Shown here piece by piece: positions 8,442 to 16,842 of a stretch of 64,000 nt of DNA (positions within the stretch are counted from its first letter, which is position 1; the number at the start of each line of letters is the position of its first letter). The DNA is from Endozoicomonas euniceicola. GTDB lineage: Bacteria; Pseudomonadota; Gammaproteobacteria; Pseudomonadales; Endozoicomonadaceae. The stretch lies in the NCBI RefSeq assembly GCF_025562755.1, contig NZ_CP103300.1, positions 124,001 through 188,000 on the forward strand, written 5' to 3'. The notes beneath the pieces were generated by a model. The model did not search any database. It worked only from the letters and a program-made list of their open reading frames with translations, and was not told the origin of the DNA. Both the position numbers and the translations under genes were made by a program.

Positions 8442-9650
8442 TTAAGAAGTACCCTCATGGTTGACCTCGCTGAACACCTCCACCAGGGATTCGCGGCTTA
8501 GTTGTCCCTGAAGGTCTCCATGCTCATCAACAACCGGCAGGTGGTGGTCTGCTTCCAGCGTGTCGGGCAATGCTTCTTCAATCAGCATGTCGGGAGCGAT
8601 GACTGGCCAGTCCTCAAAAAGGTCAGGCACCAGCTTTCCTTCCGAATTTTTTCTGGCAGCCTGTTCCAGGGTTTCCTGCAACAGCCCCCCCTGATAGCCG
8701 TCTTCCGTTACATAGTAACCGTAATCCTCGGGCAGTTTTTTCATCTGCTCAAGTGCTTCACCAATGGTTCTGGCGGTAATACGGGCAATGGGCGGATTCA
8801 TCACAGTCTCAACCGTCAGGGCTCGCGCCCGGTTCACATCCCTGACAAAGGCTTCCACGTATTCCGTGGCAGGCTCCAGCAATATGGTTTCCGGCTTGCC
8901 CACCTGCTGGATGGCTCCATCCTTAAGAATGGCAATACGGTCACCAAGTCTTAAGGCTTCGTCCAGATCGTGGGTGATAAAGACAATGGTTTTATGCAGC
9001 CGGTCCTGAAGCTCAATCAGCAGATCCTGCATTTCACTGCGAATTAAAGGGTCGAGGGCCGAAAAGGCTTCATCCATCAACAGAATATCGGCATCGGTAC
9101 AAAGCGCTCTTGCCAGCCCAACCCGTTGTTGCTGTCCACCCGACAGTTGTGATGGATAGTGCCGTTCATAGCCTGCCAGGCCCACAGTTTCCAGCCATTG
9201 CTGCGCCTGTTGCTGTCGCTGCGCCTTGCTGACACCCTGAACTTTCAGGCCGTAGGCAACATTTTCCAGCGTTGTAAGATGCGGCATCAGGCCAAAACGC
9301 TGAAACACCATCGATAAACGATGGCGACGAAACTGAACCAGTTCTTTACCAGACAACTGAAGTATATCTTTATCCTCTATATACAGCTGACCACTGGTTG
9401 GCTCGATCAAGCGGTTGAAATGCCGGATCAATGTCGACTTGCCGGAACCGGACAGCCCCATAATAACAAACACTTCACCGGCAAAAATTTCCAGATTAAT
9501 GGCCTGCAGTGCCAGAGTGTGCCCGGAACTCTGTAACAACTGGTCTTTATCAGTCCCCGACTGTACCTGTTGTAGCACCTGCTCCGGGTCTCTGCCAAAC
9601 ACCTTATATAAATCCTTGATTCGGATCAGTGGCTCACCCTTATTGGTCAA
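8442..9650 (-). CDS. proV: Glycine betaine/proline ABC transporter, ATP-binding subunit
   Basis: ATPase of a ProU/OpuA-type osmoprotectant importer. It has Walker A (GLSGSGKST), signature LSGGQQQR, Walker B (ILLMDEAFSALD) and a C-terminal regulatory part with CBS-like repeats. I place the start at TTG 9650: GGAGG (9659-9663, minus strand) lies 8 nt before it, it overlaps the proW stop by only 11 bp, and the resulting N-terminus (MTNKGEPLIRIKDLYKVFG) aligns with E. coli ProV. The upstream ATG at 9740 would add 30 residues translated from inside proW. The length is then 402 residues, normal for ProV. It is the last gene of proX-proW-proV. Confidence 0.9.
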   Translation of the reverse strand: MTNKGEPLIRIKDLYKVFGRDPEQVLQQVQSGTDKDQLLQSSGHTLALQAINLEIFAGEVFVIMGLSGSGKSTLIRHFNRLIEPTSGQLYIEDKDILQLSGKELVQFRRHRLSMVFQRFGLMPHLTTLENVAYGLKVQGVSKAQRQQQAQQWLETVGLAGYERHYPSQLSGGQQQRVGLARALCTDADILLMDEAFSALDPLIRSEMQDLLIELQDRLHKTIVFITHDLDEALRLGDRIAILKDGAIQQVGKPETILLEPATEYVEAFVRDVNRARALTVETVMNPPIARITARTIGEALEQMKKLPEDYGYYVTEDGYQGGLLQETLEQAARKNSEGKLVPDLFEDWPVIAPDMLIEEALPDTLEADHHLPVVDEHGDLQGQLSRESLVEVFSEVNHEGTS

Positions 9651-10539
9651 GTTGCTGTCCTCCGTACTGCTGTGACCGCTTAGCCCAGGACTGGGAAACC
9701 CGGTCAAAAATAATGGCCAGGGCGACAATCGCCAGTCCATTCAATAAGCCAAGAGTAAAGTACTGGTTAGTAATCGCTTTCAGCACTGGCTGCCCCAGCC
9801 CTTTGACTCCGATCATGGAAGCAATGACCACCATAGCCAGGGCCATCATAATGGTCTGGTTTATACCCGCCATAATGGTTGGCATAGACAGGGGTAACTG
9901 CACGCCCACCAGGCGCTGCCACGCTGTTGCGCCAAACGACCGGGACGCTTCCAGCACCTCCCGGTCGACCAGGCGAATACCAAGGTTTGTCAGACGAATC
10001 ACAGGAGGGATAGCATAAATAATGACGGCGATGAGTCCGGGAATCTTGCCGATGCCCAGTAACATTACCACGGGAATCAGGTAAACAAAGGCAGGCATGG
10101 TCTGCATAACATCCAGCAGCGGCGTTACGATTTTCTGCATTCTGTCTGACAACGCCATGGCAATACCCACCGGTATTCCCAACATAATCGCCAGCAGGGT
10201 ACAGACCGTTATCATGCTCAGTGTGCGCATGGTGTCCTGCCACATACCAAAATAGCCAATCAGTAACAGAACAAGGGTTACAGCGGTCGTAAGTTTGACT
10301 GACCGGCTGGCAAGATAAACAATTCCGACAATGACTCCCAGTACCAGCCACCAGGGGGACCCGGTCAGTAACTGCTCAAACCAGACCAGGAAATCCAGTA
10401 ACGGGTCAAACAGGGCTTCAATGGTGTCTCCGTACTCTCTGGAAAAATCCCGGTACAACCCATCCAGTGCCTTACGAATAGACAACAACTGTTCACGATC
10501 CATCTGCGGGAAGCGACTCCAGAAAGAATGCTCAGCCAT
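9640..10539 (-). CDS. proW: Glycine betaine/proline ABC transporter, permease subunit
   Basis: A 299-residue inner-membrane permease. It has about six to seven hydrophobic segments and the binding-protein-dependent permease EAA-loop region (EASRSFGATAWQRLVGVQLP). The N-terminal soluble-helical stretch before the first membrane segments is as in ProW. The ATG is preceded by AGGGAG at about 9 nt. The gene starts 17 bp after proX and overlaps the start of proV, so translation of the pair is probably coupled. Confidence 0.92.
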   Translation of the reverse strand: MAEHSFWSRFPQMDREQLLSIRKALDGLYRDFSREYGDTIEALFDPLLDFLVWFEQLLTGSPWWLVLGVIVGIVYLASRSVKLTTAVTLVLLLIGYFGMWQDTMRTLSMITVCTLLAIMLGIPVGIAMALSDRMQKIVTPLLDVMQTMPAFVYLIPVVMLLGIGKIPGLIAVIIYAIPPVIRLTNLGIRLVDREVLEASRSFGATAWQRLVGVQLPLSMPTIMAGINQTIMMALAMVVIASMIGVKGLGQPVLKAITNQYFTLGLLNGLAIVALAIIFDRVSQSWAKRSQQYGGQQLDQ

Positions 10540-10556
10540 GGTCAGCTTCTCCCTGC

Positions 10557-11576
10557 TTATAAACGTTTGAGAGCTTGAACCACCTGCTCAACCTGAGCAT
10601 CCGTCAGCCAGGCCTGCCACACGTCCTGATGCTCCCTGAGAAAGTACTCCATTGCCATTTCACCGTCAGCCTGACTGTCTTCCATCCAGGCCAGCAACTG
10701 GTTCATCTGCTGATTGGTAAAGGAGCGCCTGCCGAGGTAGCCCATAGCCTCGGGGGACTGCTGTGCAAAGGAGGCAGTGACCAGCGTATTGACCGGTGAG
10801 GGTGGGTACATAGTGACTTGAGGACTCAGGCAGTCTGCCTGTGTTGTACAGCTCAGGAATTCTTTAATATCAGGCTTTACACCAAAGTCCACTTTTACCA
10901 TCCGGTATTTACCCAGCACGGCGGTCGGGGCCCAGTAGTAACCAAACCAGGGCTCCTGTCGTTCATAGGCACGGGCAATAGAACCGGACAGTGCAGCGCC
11001 CGAGCCGGGGTCAACCAGGTCAAAACCCACCTGTCCCAGTTTCAGGGCTTTAAACAGGTTGCCCGCGGAAATCTGGCAGTTCCAGCCCGCCGGGCAACCA
11101 TAAAAAGCAGACTTGTCAGAGTATTCAGGATGCTCGAATAATTTTGTGTGTTTCAGGACTCCCTCAATACTCTTCAGCTCCGGGTATTGCCTGACCAGAT
11201 ATTCAGGTACCCAGAAGCCTTCCTCTCCACCTTCTGACAAAGCCTTTCCCGCCACCAGCAGACGCCGCTCACTAATGCCTTTATCAATCGCCTCTTTCAT
11301 AGAGTTACTCCAGAATTCAGGCGCAATATCCGGTTCACCTTTTTCAATCATGGACGCCCCGGTGGGCATGGTATCACCGGGAACCAGTTCCGCTTTGCAG
11401 TGAAAAGCATGGGTCAGCACAAACTGATCGATATGGGCGATCAACGTGGCAGAGTTCCAGTTCATATCCGCCAGTGTCACTTTGCCGCACTGGTCTTTAT
11501 CAGCGGCGACTGAGGGGTAGGCAATTACGAACAGGGAAAGGGACAGGGAAAGGCTGGCAAGAGAGGCAAATTTCAT
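10557..11576 (-). CDS. proX: Glycine betaine/proline ABC transporter, periplasmic binding protein
   Basis: A 339-residue substrate-binding protein of the OpuAC/ProX family. The N-terminus is a Sec signal peptide (MKFASLASLSLSLSLFVIAY, with a cleavage site near SVAA-D). The mature protein has the family's aromatic and acidic ligand-box segments (NWNSATLIAHI, WFGYYWAPTAVLGKY) and several cysteines (CPAGWNC, CTTQADC) likely to form disulfides in the periplasm. It is the first gene of the operon and is divergent from the BCCT carrier, another osmoprotectant transporter. Confidence 0.92.
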   Translation of the reverse strand: MKFASLASLSLSLSLFVIAYPSVAADKDQCGKVTLADMNWNSATLIAHIDQFVLTHAFHCKAELVPGDTMPTGASMIEKGEPDIAPEFWSNSMKEAIDKGISERRLLVAGKALSEGGEEGFWVPEYLVRQYPELKSIEGVLKHTKLFEHPEYSDKSAFYGCPAGWNCQISAGNLFKALKLGQVGFDLVDPGSGAALSGSIARAYERQEPWFGYYWAPTAVLGKYRMVKVDFGVKPDIKEFLSCTTQADCLSPQVTMYPPSPVNTLVTASFAQQSPEAMGYLGRRSFTNQQMNQLLAWMEDSQADGEMAMEYFLREHQDVWQAWLTDAQVEQVVQALKRL

Positions 11577-11839
11577 AATAAAACCAGATACTCTTTGTTA
11601 TTTTTATAGATAATATCACTACCAATCTACCTACCAAATAGATTTAATTCAAACTATCGCTATTTCCACAGTAAAAACAACGGATATTTTCTGTATAAGA
11701 AAAGATCAAAAGGTAAATATAATTTGATCTCCCACAATTTGATCTATACTATTTCGCTTCTCCATAATGGACTGACAAGAACATTTACTACCCTGTCCGC
11801 TGGTCATCCCATCCCCCTTCATCAGGCACATCCTGAATT
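11577..11839. promoter_or_regulatory. Divergent regulatory region between proX and betT
   Basis: 263 AT-rich bp between two osmoprotectant uptake systems. The decamer AATTTGATCT occurs twice in direct orientation (11721-11730 and 11736-11745), with an inverted AGATCAAA at about 11703-11710. The second copy overlaps TATACT (11745-11750), a possible -10 box for betT, with TTGATC as a poor -35 at 15-bp spacing. The repeated TTTGATC sites could be an operator for a shared regulator; that is inference. Confidence 0.4.
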
Positions 11840-13816
11840 ATGCAAAACACCTCATCGTCAAACCCCATACCACACACTTTAAATCCGCCCGTATTTTTTG
11901 GCTCAGCGGTACTGATACTCGCCCTGGTTGCCTACGCCGTTACCTTTCCTGCCCATGCCGGTGAGCTGTTTTCCCGGATGCAGACCAGTATCAACAACAA
12001 CATCAGCTGGTTCTATGTTCTGGTCGTCGCCCTGATCCTGCTCTGCGTCACCTTCCTCGGCATTTCCCGTTATGGCGAAATCAAGCTGGGACCAGACCAC
12101 GCGGAACCCGATTTCAGCTTCGGTTCCTGGTTTGCCATGCTGTTTTCTGCCGGTATGGGCATTGGCCTGATGTTCTTCGGGGTATCCGAACCCGTTATAC
12201 ATTTCATCAGCCCTCCGGTGGGCGAAGCGGGTACGCTGGACGCTGCCAGAGAAGCTATGACGCTGACATTCTTCCACTGGGGCCTGCATGCCTGGGCCAT
12301 TTACGCCATTGTTGCCCTGATACTGGCATTTTTCGGCTATCGCCATGAACTGCCCCTGACCATGCGCTCCGCACTTTATCCGGTTATTGGCGACAAAATT
12401 TATGGCCCCATCGGTAACGCCGTCGATATTTTTGCCATTCTGGGTACGGTATTCGGCGTTGCCACCTCGCTGGGTCTGGGTGTGATGCAGGTCAACTCAG
12501 GTCTTAATTATCTGTTTGGCCTGCCCGTCACACCGATGGTACAGGTCGTACTGGTTATTGCCATTACCGCACTGGCGACTCTCTCCGTTGCCACCGGTCT
12601 TGATAAAGGTATTCGCCTTCTTTCTGAAGCCAACCTGCTGCTGGCGATGACCCTGGTTCTGCTGATCATCCTTCTGGGGCCTACGGTACTGCTATTGCAA
12701 ATGTTTGTGCAGAATACCGGTAGCTACCTGTCCGGTATCGTCGATAAAACCTTTAACCTCTACGCCTATGAAGGCACTGACTGGATTGGCGGCTGGACCC
12801 TTTTCTACTGGGCGTTCTGGCTGTCCTGGTCTCCCTTTGTCGGTATGTTCATTGCCCGTATTTCCAAAGGCCGGACCATTCGTGAATTTGTTACCGGTGT
12901 CCTGTTTGTACCAACTGGCCTGACCTTTTTGTGGATGACGGTGTTCGGTAATACCGCTATCTACGCCATTCTGCACGACACTGCCGGACAACTGCCCACC
13001 GTCGTTCAACAGGATGCCTCTCTGGCACTGTTTAAGTTTCTGGAGATGTTCCCATTCTCTGAAGTGCTCTCGTTTATCGCCATTCTGATGGTGGTCATTT
13101 TTTTCGTCACTTCGTCCGACTCCAGTGCCATGGTGATAGATATCCTGGCTTCTGACGGTGACGACCATCCACCCATGTGGCAAAGGGTTTTCTGGTCCAT
13201 CCTGATCGGTGCGGTAGCAATGGCGCTGATGCTGGCCGGCGGACTGAAGGCACTGCAGGCAGCCACTATTGCCAGTGCCCTGCCGTTCTCCATTATTCTT
13301 ATGATGTCAACCTACGGACTGCTCAGGGCTCTGGCTATTGACGCCGCCAAAAAAGAGAGCCTGACCCAGACTAACCTGGCTCCCGTTATGTCGCAGAAAT
13401 CCGTATCCTGGCAAACCCGCATTAACAACCTGGTTCATTTCCCGCGCCGGGCTCATGTCAAGCGCTTCAGTGAAGATGTCGTTATCCCTGCTATGGAAGC
13501 CGTTGCTGGCGAGTTGATCAGCCAGGGGATCAATACATCGGTTGAGCTGGATCAGGAAGCCAGCGCACCGACCCTGAATATCCTGCATGGTGAGGAAACC
13601 GACTTCAGCTACCAGGTATTTCCAAGAGCCTACCTGCAACCAAGCTTTGTTCTGGATGAAGAAGACGAGGAAGAACGTAAATACTTCCGTGCAGAAGTGT
13701 TCCTCAGGGAAGGTGGGCAGGATTACGATATTATGGGCTGGAGTAAAGAACAGGTCATTGCTGATATTGTCAGCCAGTATGAAAAGCACCTGCACTTTCT
13801 GCACATGGTGCGGTAA
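11840..13816 (+). CDS. betT: BCCT-family choline/betaine transporter, BetT type
   Basis: A 658-residue secondary transporter for quaternary ammonium osmolytes. It has twelve or so membrane segments and the BCCT glycine-rich motif GMGIGLMFFGVSEP. The conserved Trp-rich segment (YWAFWLSWSPFVGMFIARIS) and SSDSSAMVIDILASDG are also present. Residues from about 510 form a long cytoplasmic C-terminal domain, as in BetT carriers whose tail senses osmotic state. The C-terminus (YDIMGWSKEQVIADI...YEKHLHFLHMVR) matches the BetT consensus, so the gene is intact. A fragment of a second betT-like 3' end lies about 2.9 kb downstream. No betA, betB or betI is adjacent. Confidence 0.9.
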   Translation: MQNTSSSNPIPHTLNPPVFFGSAVLILALVAYAVTFPAHAGELFSRMQTSINNNISWFYVLVVALILLCVTFLGISRYGEIKLGPDHAEPDFSFGSWFAMLFSAGMGIGLMFFGVSEPVIHFISPPVGEAGTLDAAREAMTLTFFHWGLHAWAIYAIVALILAFFGYRHELPLTMRSALYPVIGDKIYGPIGNAVDIFAILGTVFGVATSLGLGVMQVNSGLNYLFGLPVTPMVQVVLVIAITALATLSVATGLDKGIRLLSEANLLLAMTLVLLIILLGPTVLLLQMFVQNTGSYLSGIVDKTFNLYAYEGTDWIGGWTLFYWAFWLSWSPFVGMFIARISKGRTIREFVTGVLFVPTGLTFLWMTVFGNTAIYAILHDTAGQLPTVVQQDASLALFKFLEMFPFSEVLSFIAILMVVIFFVTSSDSSAMVIDILASDGDDHPPMWQRVFWSILIGAVAMALMLAGGLKALQAATIASALPFSIILMMSTYGLLRALAIDAAKKESLTQTNLAPVMSQKSVSWQTRINNLVHFPRRAHVKRFSEDVVIPAMEAVAGELISQGINTSVELDQEASAPTLNILHGEETDFSYQVFPRAYLQPSFVLDEEDEEERKYFRAEVFLREGGQDYDIMGWSKEQVIADIVSQYEKHLHFLHMVR

Positions 13817-13852
13817 AGCCACTTTCGGGTTGGTCTTGCCCATTTCGTCTAT

Positions 13853-13874
13853 GTGGCCAACGATAGTTGGCCAC
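13853..13874. terminator. Bidirectional stem-loop between betT and the acylase gene
   Basis: A perfect 9-bp inverted repeat, GTGGCCAAC (13853-13861) and GTTGGCCAC (13866-13874), with a 4-nt loop. It lies in the short gap between two convergent stop codons. No strong T-run is seen on the plus side. Confidence 0.6.
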
Positions 13875-13893
13875 TACAGGTTTCAATGATGTA

Positions 13894-15075
13894 CTAGTAG
13901 TTTGAAATGCGAACTTCTTTGTGGTCATCATCAGTACGCATATACAGATCAACTTTTTTACCATTCACACGGAAGTGAGTTGTCGTTACTGTACCCATCA
14001 TGTCACCGCGACCTTTCCATACTGGTTCAGTCTTAGCAAAGGCAAAAGCTTCTTCTTTGGTAGTATTGATCGAAGCTTTTTTCATGAACTCATCAGCAGC
14101 TTTTTGACGAACCAGAGATTTTGAACCGAACGCCTTATCAACAAATTTGTGGTGCTTGGTCGTGCTGTGATTAGCGTGGGTTAGTGCTTTACCACCAGTG
14201 ATATGTAGACCATCAGCATAAGTGTTCTCAACGCTAACAAGCTCAGAATTTGCACCAATGGCAGTGTAAGAGTAATACGCGGTGTACTTGTCGTACATCG
14301 CATAAATTTTGGCAAGGTCTTGAGGTTTCTGACCCTCATAAATTTCCCAGGCCAGGTGGAATGATGGAGTTGAGTCTTTCTCAATGATCTCACCACCATC
14401 CAGCTGACGCGCAGTACCTTCATCAGCAAGCGTGTTGCCAACGATCGCCTGACCACCTTTAGTCACACCACCATAAGGCAGCAAGCCAGCCCAGGTCTGA
14501 ACAACCTTAGTCTTGCCATCAACGTCAGTATGATTCATTACGAGTAGCTGCTCGTAATTGATCGCCATATAATCGTAGTTGTAGTGACCCCAGGCAGTGC
14601 CGCTGCCATCAGCATACGCAAAGATCGTACATTTAGACGGAGCACTTGGATCATGGGGCGCTTCAGACTCAAGGAAACCCATGCCGCCATTGCGCTGTGA
14701 CTCCAAAACCGCTTCATCAGCCATACCTACCGCGAGCAGGCGGTTTGGAGAGACATTCAGGCTTTCCGCCAGACCTTTAATGTACTGACCAGCATGAGGG
14801 GATGTTTCCATCAGCTTTGCGTGCACATCATTCTCTTCAAATGTTTTAGTAATTTTGTCCAGGCTAAGGCCTTCAAGCATGATACCCATTACCTTATCAA
14901 AACGGCCCATTGCCGTAAGAACCTGATCTCCTGCGACTTCTCCAACGTGTTTACCTAATTCGTAGTTTGAACCAGTAAACTTAATTTCTGCGATTTGATC
15001 AGTGTGCTGAATGAGTTCGGCTTGCGCGCCGAAAGCGGATACAGCCAGAGCCAAAGCGATGAGTGTCTTTTGCAC
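13894..15075 (-). CDS. Secreted C45-family (acyltransferase/amide hydrolase type) Ntn-hydrolase
   Basis: A 393-residue protein with a clear signal peptide (cleavage after AFGAQA). The central motif SKCTIFAYADG, followed by GHYNYDY, matches the peptidase C45/penicillin-V acylase-like fold, in which an internal Cys (here Cys149) becomes the N-terminal nucleophile after self-cleavage. The family includes acyl-CoA:6-aminopenicillanate acyltransferase and related amide hydrolases; the substrate here is unknown. The start is GTG, supported by AAGGA 7 nt upstream. It is divergent from a LysR-type regulator, the usual arrangement for a LysR target. Confidence 0.75.
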   Translation of the reverse strand: MQKTLIALALAVSAFGAQAELIQHTDQIAEIKFTGSNYELGKHVGEVAGDQVLTAMGRFDKVMGIMLEGLSLDKITKTFEENDVHAKLMETSPHAGQYIKGLAESLNVSPNRLLAVGMADEAVLESQRNGGMGFLESEAPHDPSAPSKCTIFAYADGSGTAWGHYNYDYMAINYEQLLVMNHTDVDGKTKVVQTWAGLLPYGGVTKGGQAIVGNTLADEGTARQLDGGEIIEKDSTPSFHLAWEIYEGQKPQDLAKIYAMYDKYTAYYSYTAIGANSELVSVENTYADGLHITGGKALTHANHSTTKHHKFVDKAFGSKSLVRQKAADEFMKKASINTTKEEAFAFAKTEPVWKGRGDMMGTVTTTHFRVNGKKVDLYMRTDDDHKEVRISNY

Positions 15076-15252
15076 GTTGTTTTCCTTGTAACTATTGAAC
15101 TGAAACCCAGGTTCAGATTCCTTAGTAATGAGAATAATAAGACTTAGCTTTAATTAGAATTAGGTGGCATTAAAATACATCATACCTTTAGTGTGACAAA
15201 CTCGGCTGCCGTGCATAAAATGCACGACAAAAATTCAGTTTGGAGAAGTAGA
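15076..15252. promoter_or_regulatory. Divergent acylase/lysR control region
   Basis: 177 AT-rich bp between two divergent start codons. LysR-type regulators normally bind such regions to control both genes. I see no unambiguous T-N11-A palindrome that I would call an operator. Confidence 0.35.
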
Positions 15253-16206
15253 ATGTTTAATGCTCTTGAAGAGTTGAAGTTAATCGAGTTAAAGGCATTC
15301 GTTACAACTTACGAGTCAGGCAGTTTTGCTATGGTTGCACAGCAATATGGCAAACATGCTACGACTTACAGCCGTCGCGTTGGTAACTTAGAGATCGACC
15401 TCGGAGTGACGCTATTTGAACGTAATGGCGGCCACCTTGTTCCGACAGAAGACGCGACAAGCCTATATCATCCCGCTAAGTCTGTCCTTAATGAGGTTGA
15501 GCATTTCAGGCGACGGGTTCAGCTCTGTTTTGAGGAAAATGAATCGTATTTAAAAGTAGCGGTTGATAGTTCTTTAAGTGCTTTTGCACCGGAGTTTACG
15601 ATTGCTGAAATTTCGAAAGAATTCCCAGCGACTGAAATAGAAGTGCTTACGGGCAATACAGAGCAGGTCATTGAAATGGTGCTGAGTAAGCAAGCTGATA
15701 TGGGACTGGCCTTATCCAATTTCTATTGTCACCCTGAAATAACCACAAGGAAACTATTTGATTTTCGATTTATCCGTGTGATGTCACCTGACTACGCTAA
15801 AAGCTTTGGGTTGAACCTGACTCACCCACTCGAACCCAGCTTGATTCGAACTATGAAGCAAATAGTACTTGCTCCTATTAACAGACTTGGGGTGGAAGCT
15901 CAAAACTATGGCAACCACTTACTCCACGTTGATAGCTTTCAAATGGCAAAATCCCTTGCCGTTAATAGTGCTGGATGGACTAACTTACCGCTAGTGGATT
16001 GCCAGGATGCATTAGACAGTGGTGATTTGGTTCAATTTGAGGGTGATTATGATTATGAGTTGGAATGGTCAGTTAATGAGACCTGGCTGGTAGAAACAAA
16101 CCGAGGCCCTGTAGCAAGACGGTTGGTGCAACTATTTAGAGGGTACGCTGCCAGGAGCCTGACCGAGAATAGACTGCCCTACTGCGGCGGCAGTAAATTG
16201 GTCTGA
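15253..16206 (+). CDS. LysR-family transcriptional regulator
   Basis: A 317-residue regulator. The N-terminal winged helix-turn-helix is clear (LIELKAFVTTYESGSFAMVAQ, then a recognition helix, then LGVTLFERNGG). The remainder fits a LysR co-inducer domain. I use ATG 15253 because GGAG precedes it; an upstream in-frame GTG at 15193 would add 20 residues with no family counterpart. The last 17 or so codons run into a dispersed palindromic repeat (from 16151), so the natural C-terminus was probably replaced when the repeat arrived. Divergent orientation suggests that it controls the C45-type hydrolase. Confidence 0.85.
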   Translation: MFNALEELKLIELKAFVTTYESGSFAMVAQQYGKHATTYSRRVGNLEIDLGVTLFERNGGHLVPTEDATSLYHPAKSVLNEVEHFRRRVQLCFEENESYLKVAVDSSLSAFAPEFTIAEISKEFPATEIEVLTGNTEQVIEMVLSKQADMGLALSNFYCHPEITTRKLFDFRFIRVMSPDYAKSFGLNLTHPLEPSLIRTMKQIVLAPINRLGVEAQNYGNHLLHVDSFQMAKSLAVNSAGWTNLPLVDCQDALDSGDLVQFEGDYDYELEWSVNETWLVETNRGPVARRLVQLFRGYAARSLTENRLPYCGGSKLV

Positions 16207-16263
16207 AAATTCGATTTTCTGCCGTCCTCGCTACGGGCGCTATTCTCGGTCAGGCTCCACTGG
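16151..16263. repeat. 113-bp palindromic repeat element (copy 1)
   Basis: Arms CCAGGAGCCTGACCGAGAAT (extending to 16172) and its inverse (16240-16263; a 2-nt insertion is the only interruption). The interior holds smaller palindromes (CTGCGGCGGCAG; GAAAATTCGATTTTC). It overlaps the lysR 3' end and abuts the broken photolyase fragment. A shorter relative lies at 20187-20237. Confidence 0.75.
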
Positions 16264-16619
16264 TGAGGACTGTTTTCGGTCATGGCATCCTGGAACTGCC
16301 CGAAGGCAGGCAGTAGCAGCAAAAATACTTCAGCAACTCGGTTGATAAACTGTGACAAATTCCTGAAGCCTGCGGTTTCATCGAGTGTAAAGTGTATAAC
16401 CTGATGCCCTGCCTCCCGTAGTGGCCGGGCAAAGTTATCCATCGCCAGAAAAAAACCACACAACTTCTGGACATGATGCTTCACATAACGGGCTTCCTGC
16501 TCAAGCTCGGCAATAAAGTACAGACAATCCGGATCAATTCGGGTATACCAGCCGTGAGCTATGTTCAGCTGATCACCCAGAATCAGGCGCAATCGGGTGT
16601 ATTTACTTTTCACTGACAT
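16264..16619 (-). pseudogene. Photolyase/cryptochrome-related protein, N-terminal fragment
   Basis: On the minus strand, from ATG 16619, the sequence reads MSVKSKYTRLRLILGDQLN and continues through DPDCLYFIAELEQEARYVKH and AGHQVIHFTLDE. This is the start of the deoxyribodipyrimidine photolyase-related (FeS-BCP-like) family, whose members are about 500 residues. Only about 115 residues remain before the palindromic repeat cuts the frame; no catalytic or FAD-binding part is present. It is therefore a remnant. Confidence 0.7.
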
Positions 16620-16668
16620 TCCGGTAGAAACCCCACTATCAGAACAGTCGCTTAATACCATCCAGCGG
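16616..16668 (-). pseudogene. Fragment of an sthA 3' end
   Basis: About 50 bp resemble the 3' end and immediate downstream sequence of the intact sthA at 18701. On the minus strand it reads LDGIKRLF-stop, against LDGINRLF-stop in sthA, and both are followed by TGGGGTTTC. It abuts the photolyase fragment on one side and the betT fragment on the other. Confidence 0.6.
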
Positions 16669-16785
16669 ATGTTCCTCAGGGAAGACGGACAGGATTACGA
16701 CATTATGGGCTGGAGTAAAGAGCAGGTCATTGCTGATATTGTCAGCCAGTATGAAAAACATCGCGACCAAGACCCTGACAGATAA
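16669..16785 (+). pseudogene. Fragment of a betT-like 3' end
   Basis: Reads MFLREDGQDYDIMGWSKEQ and on to YEKH, nearly identical to the tail of the intact BetT (13699-13790; about seven differences in 92 bp by eye). It then diverges to RDQDPDR-stop. There is no coding sequence upstream in frame that belongs to a transporter, so this is a scar of a second betT copy. Confidence 0.7.
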
Positions 16786-16842
16786 ATAATCACCTGTCTG
16801 CCAGGGCGAATGACTGAAGGTAAGCTATTTGCTGCCCTCTTA

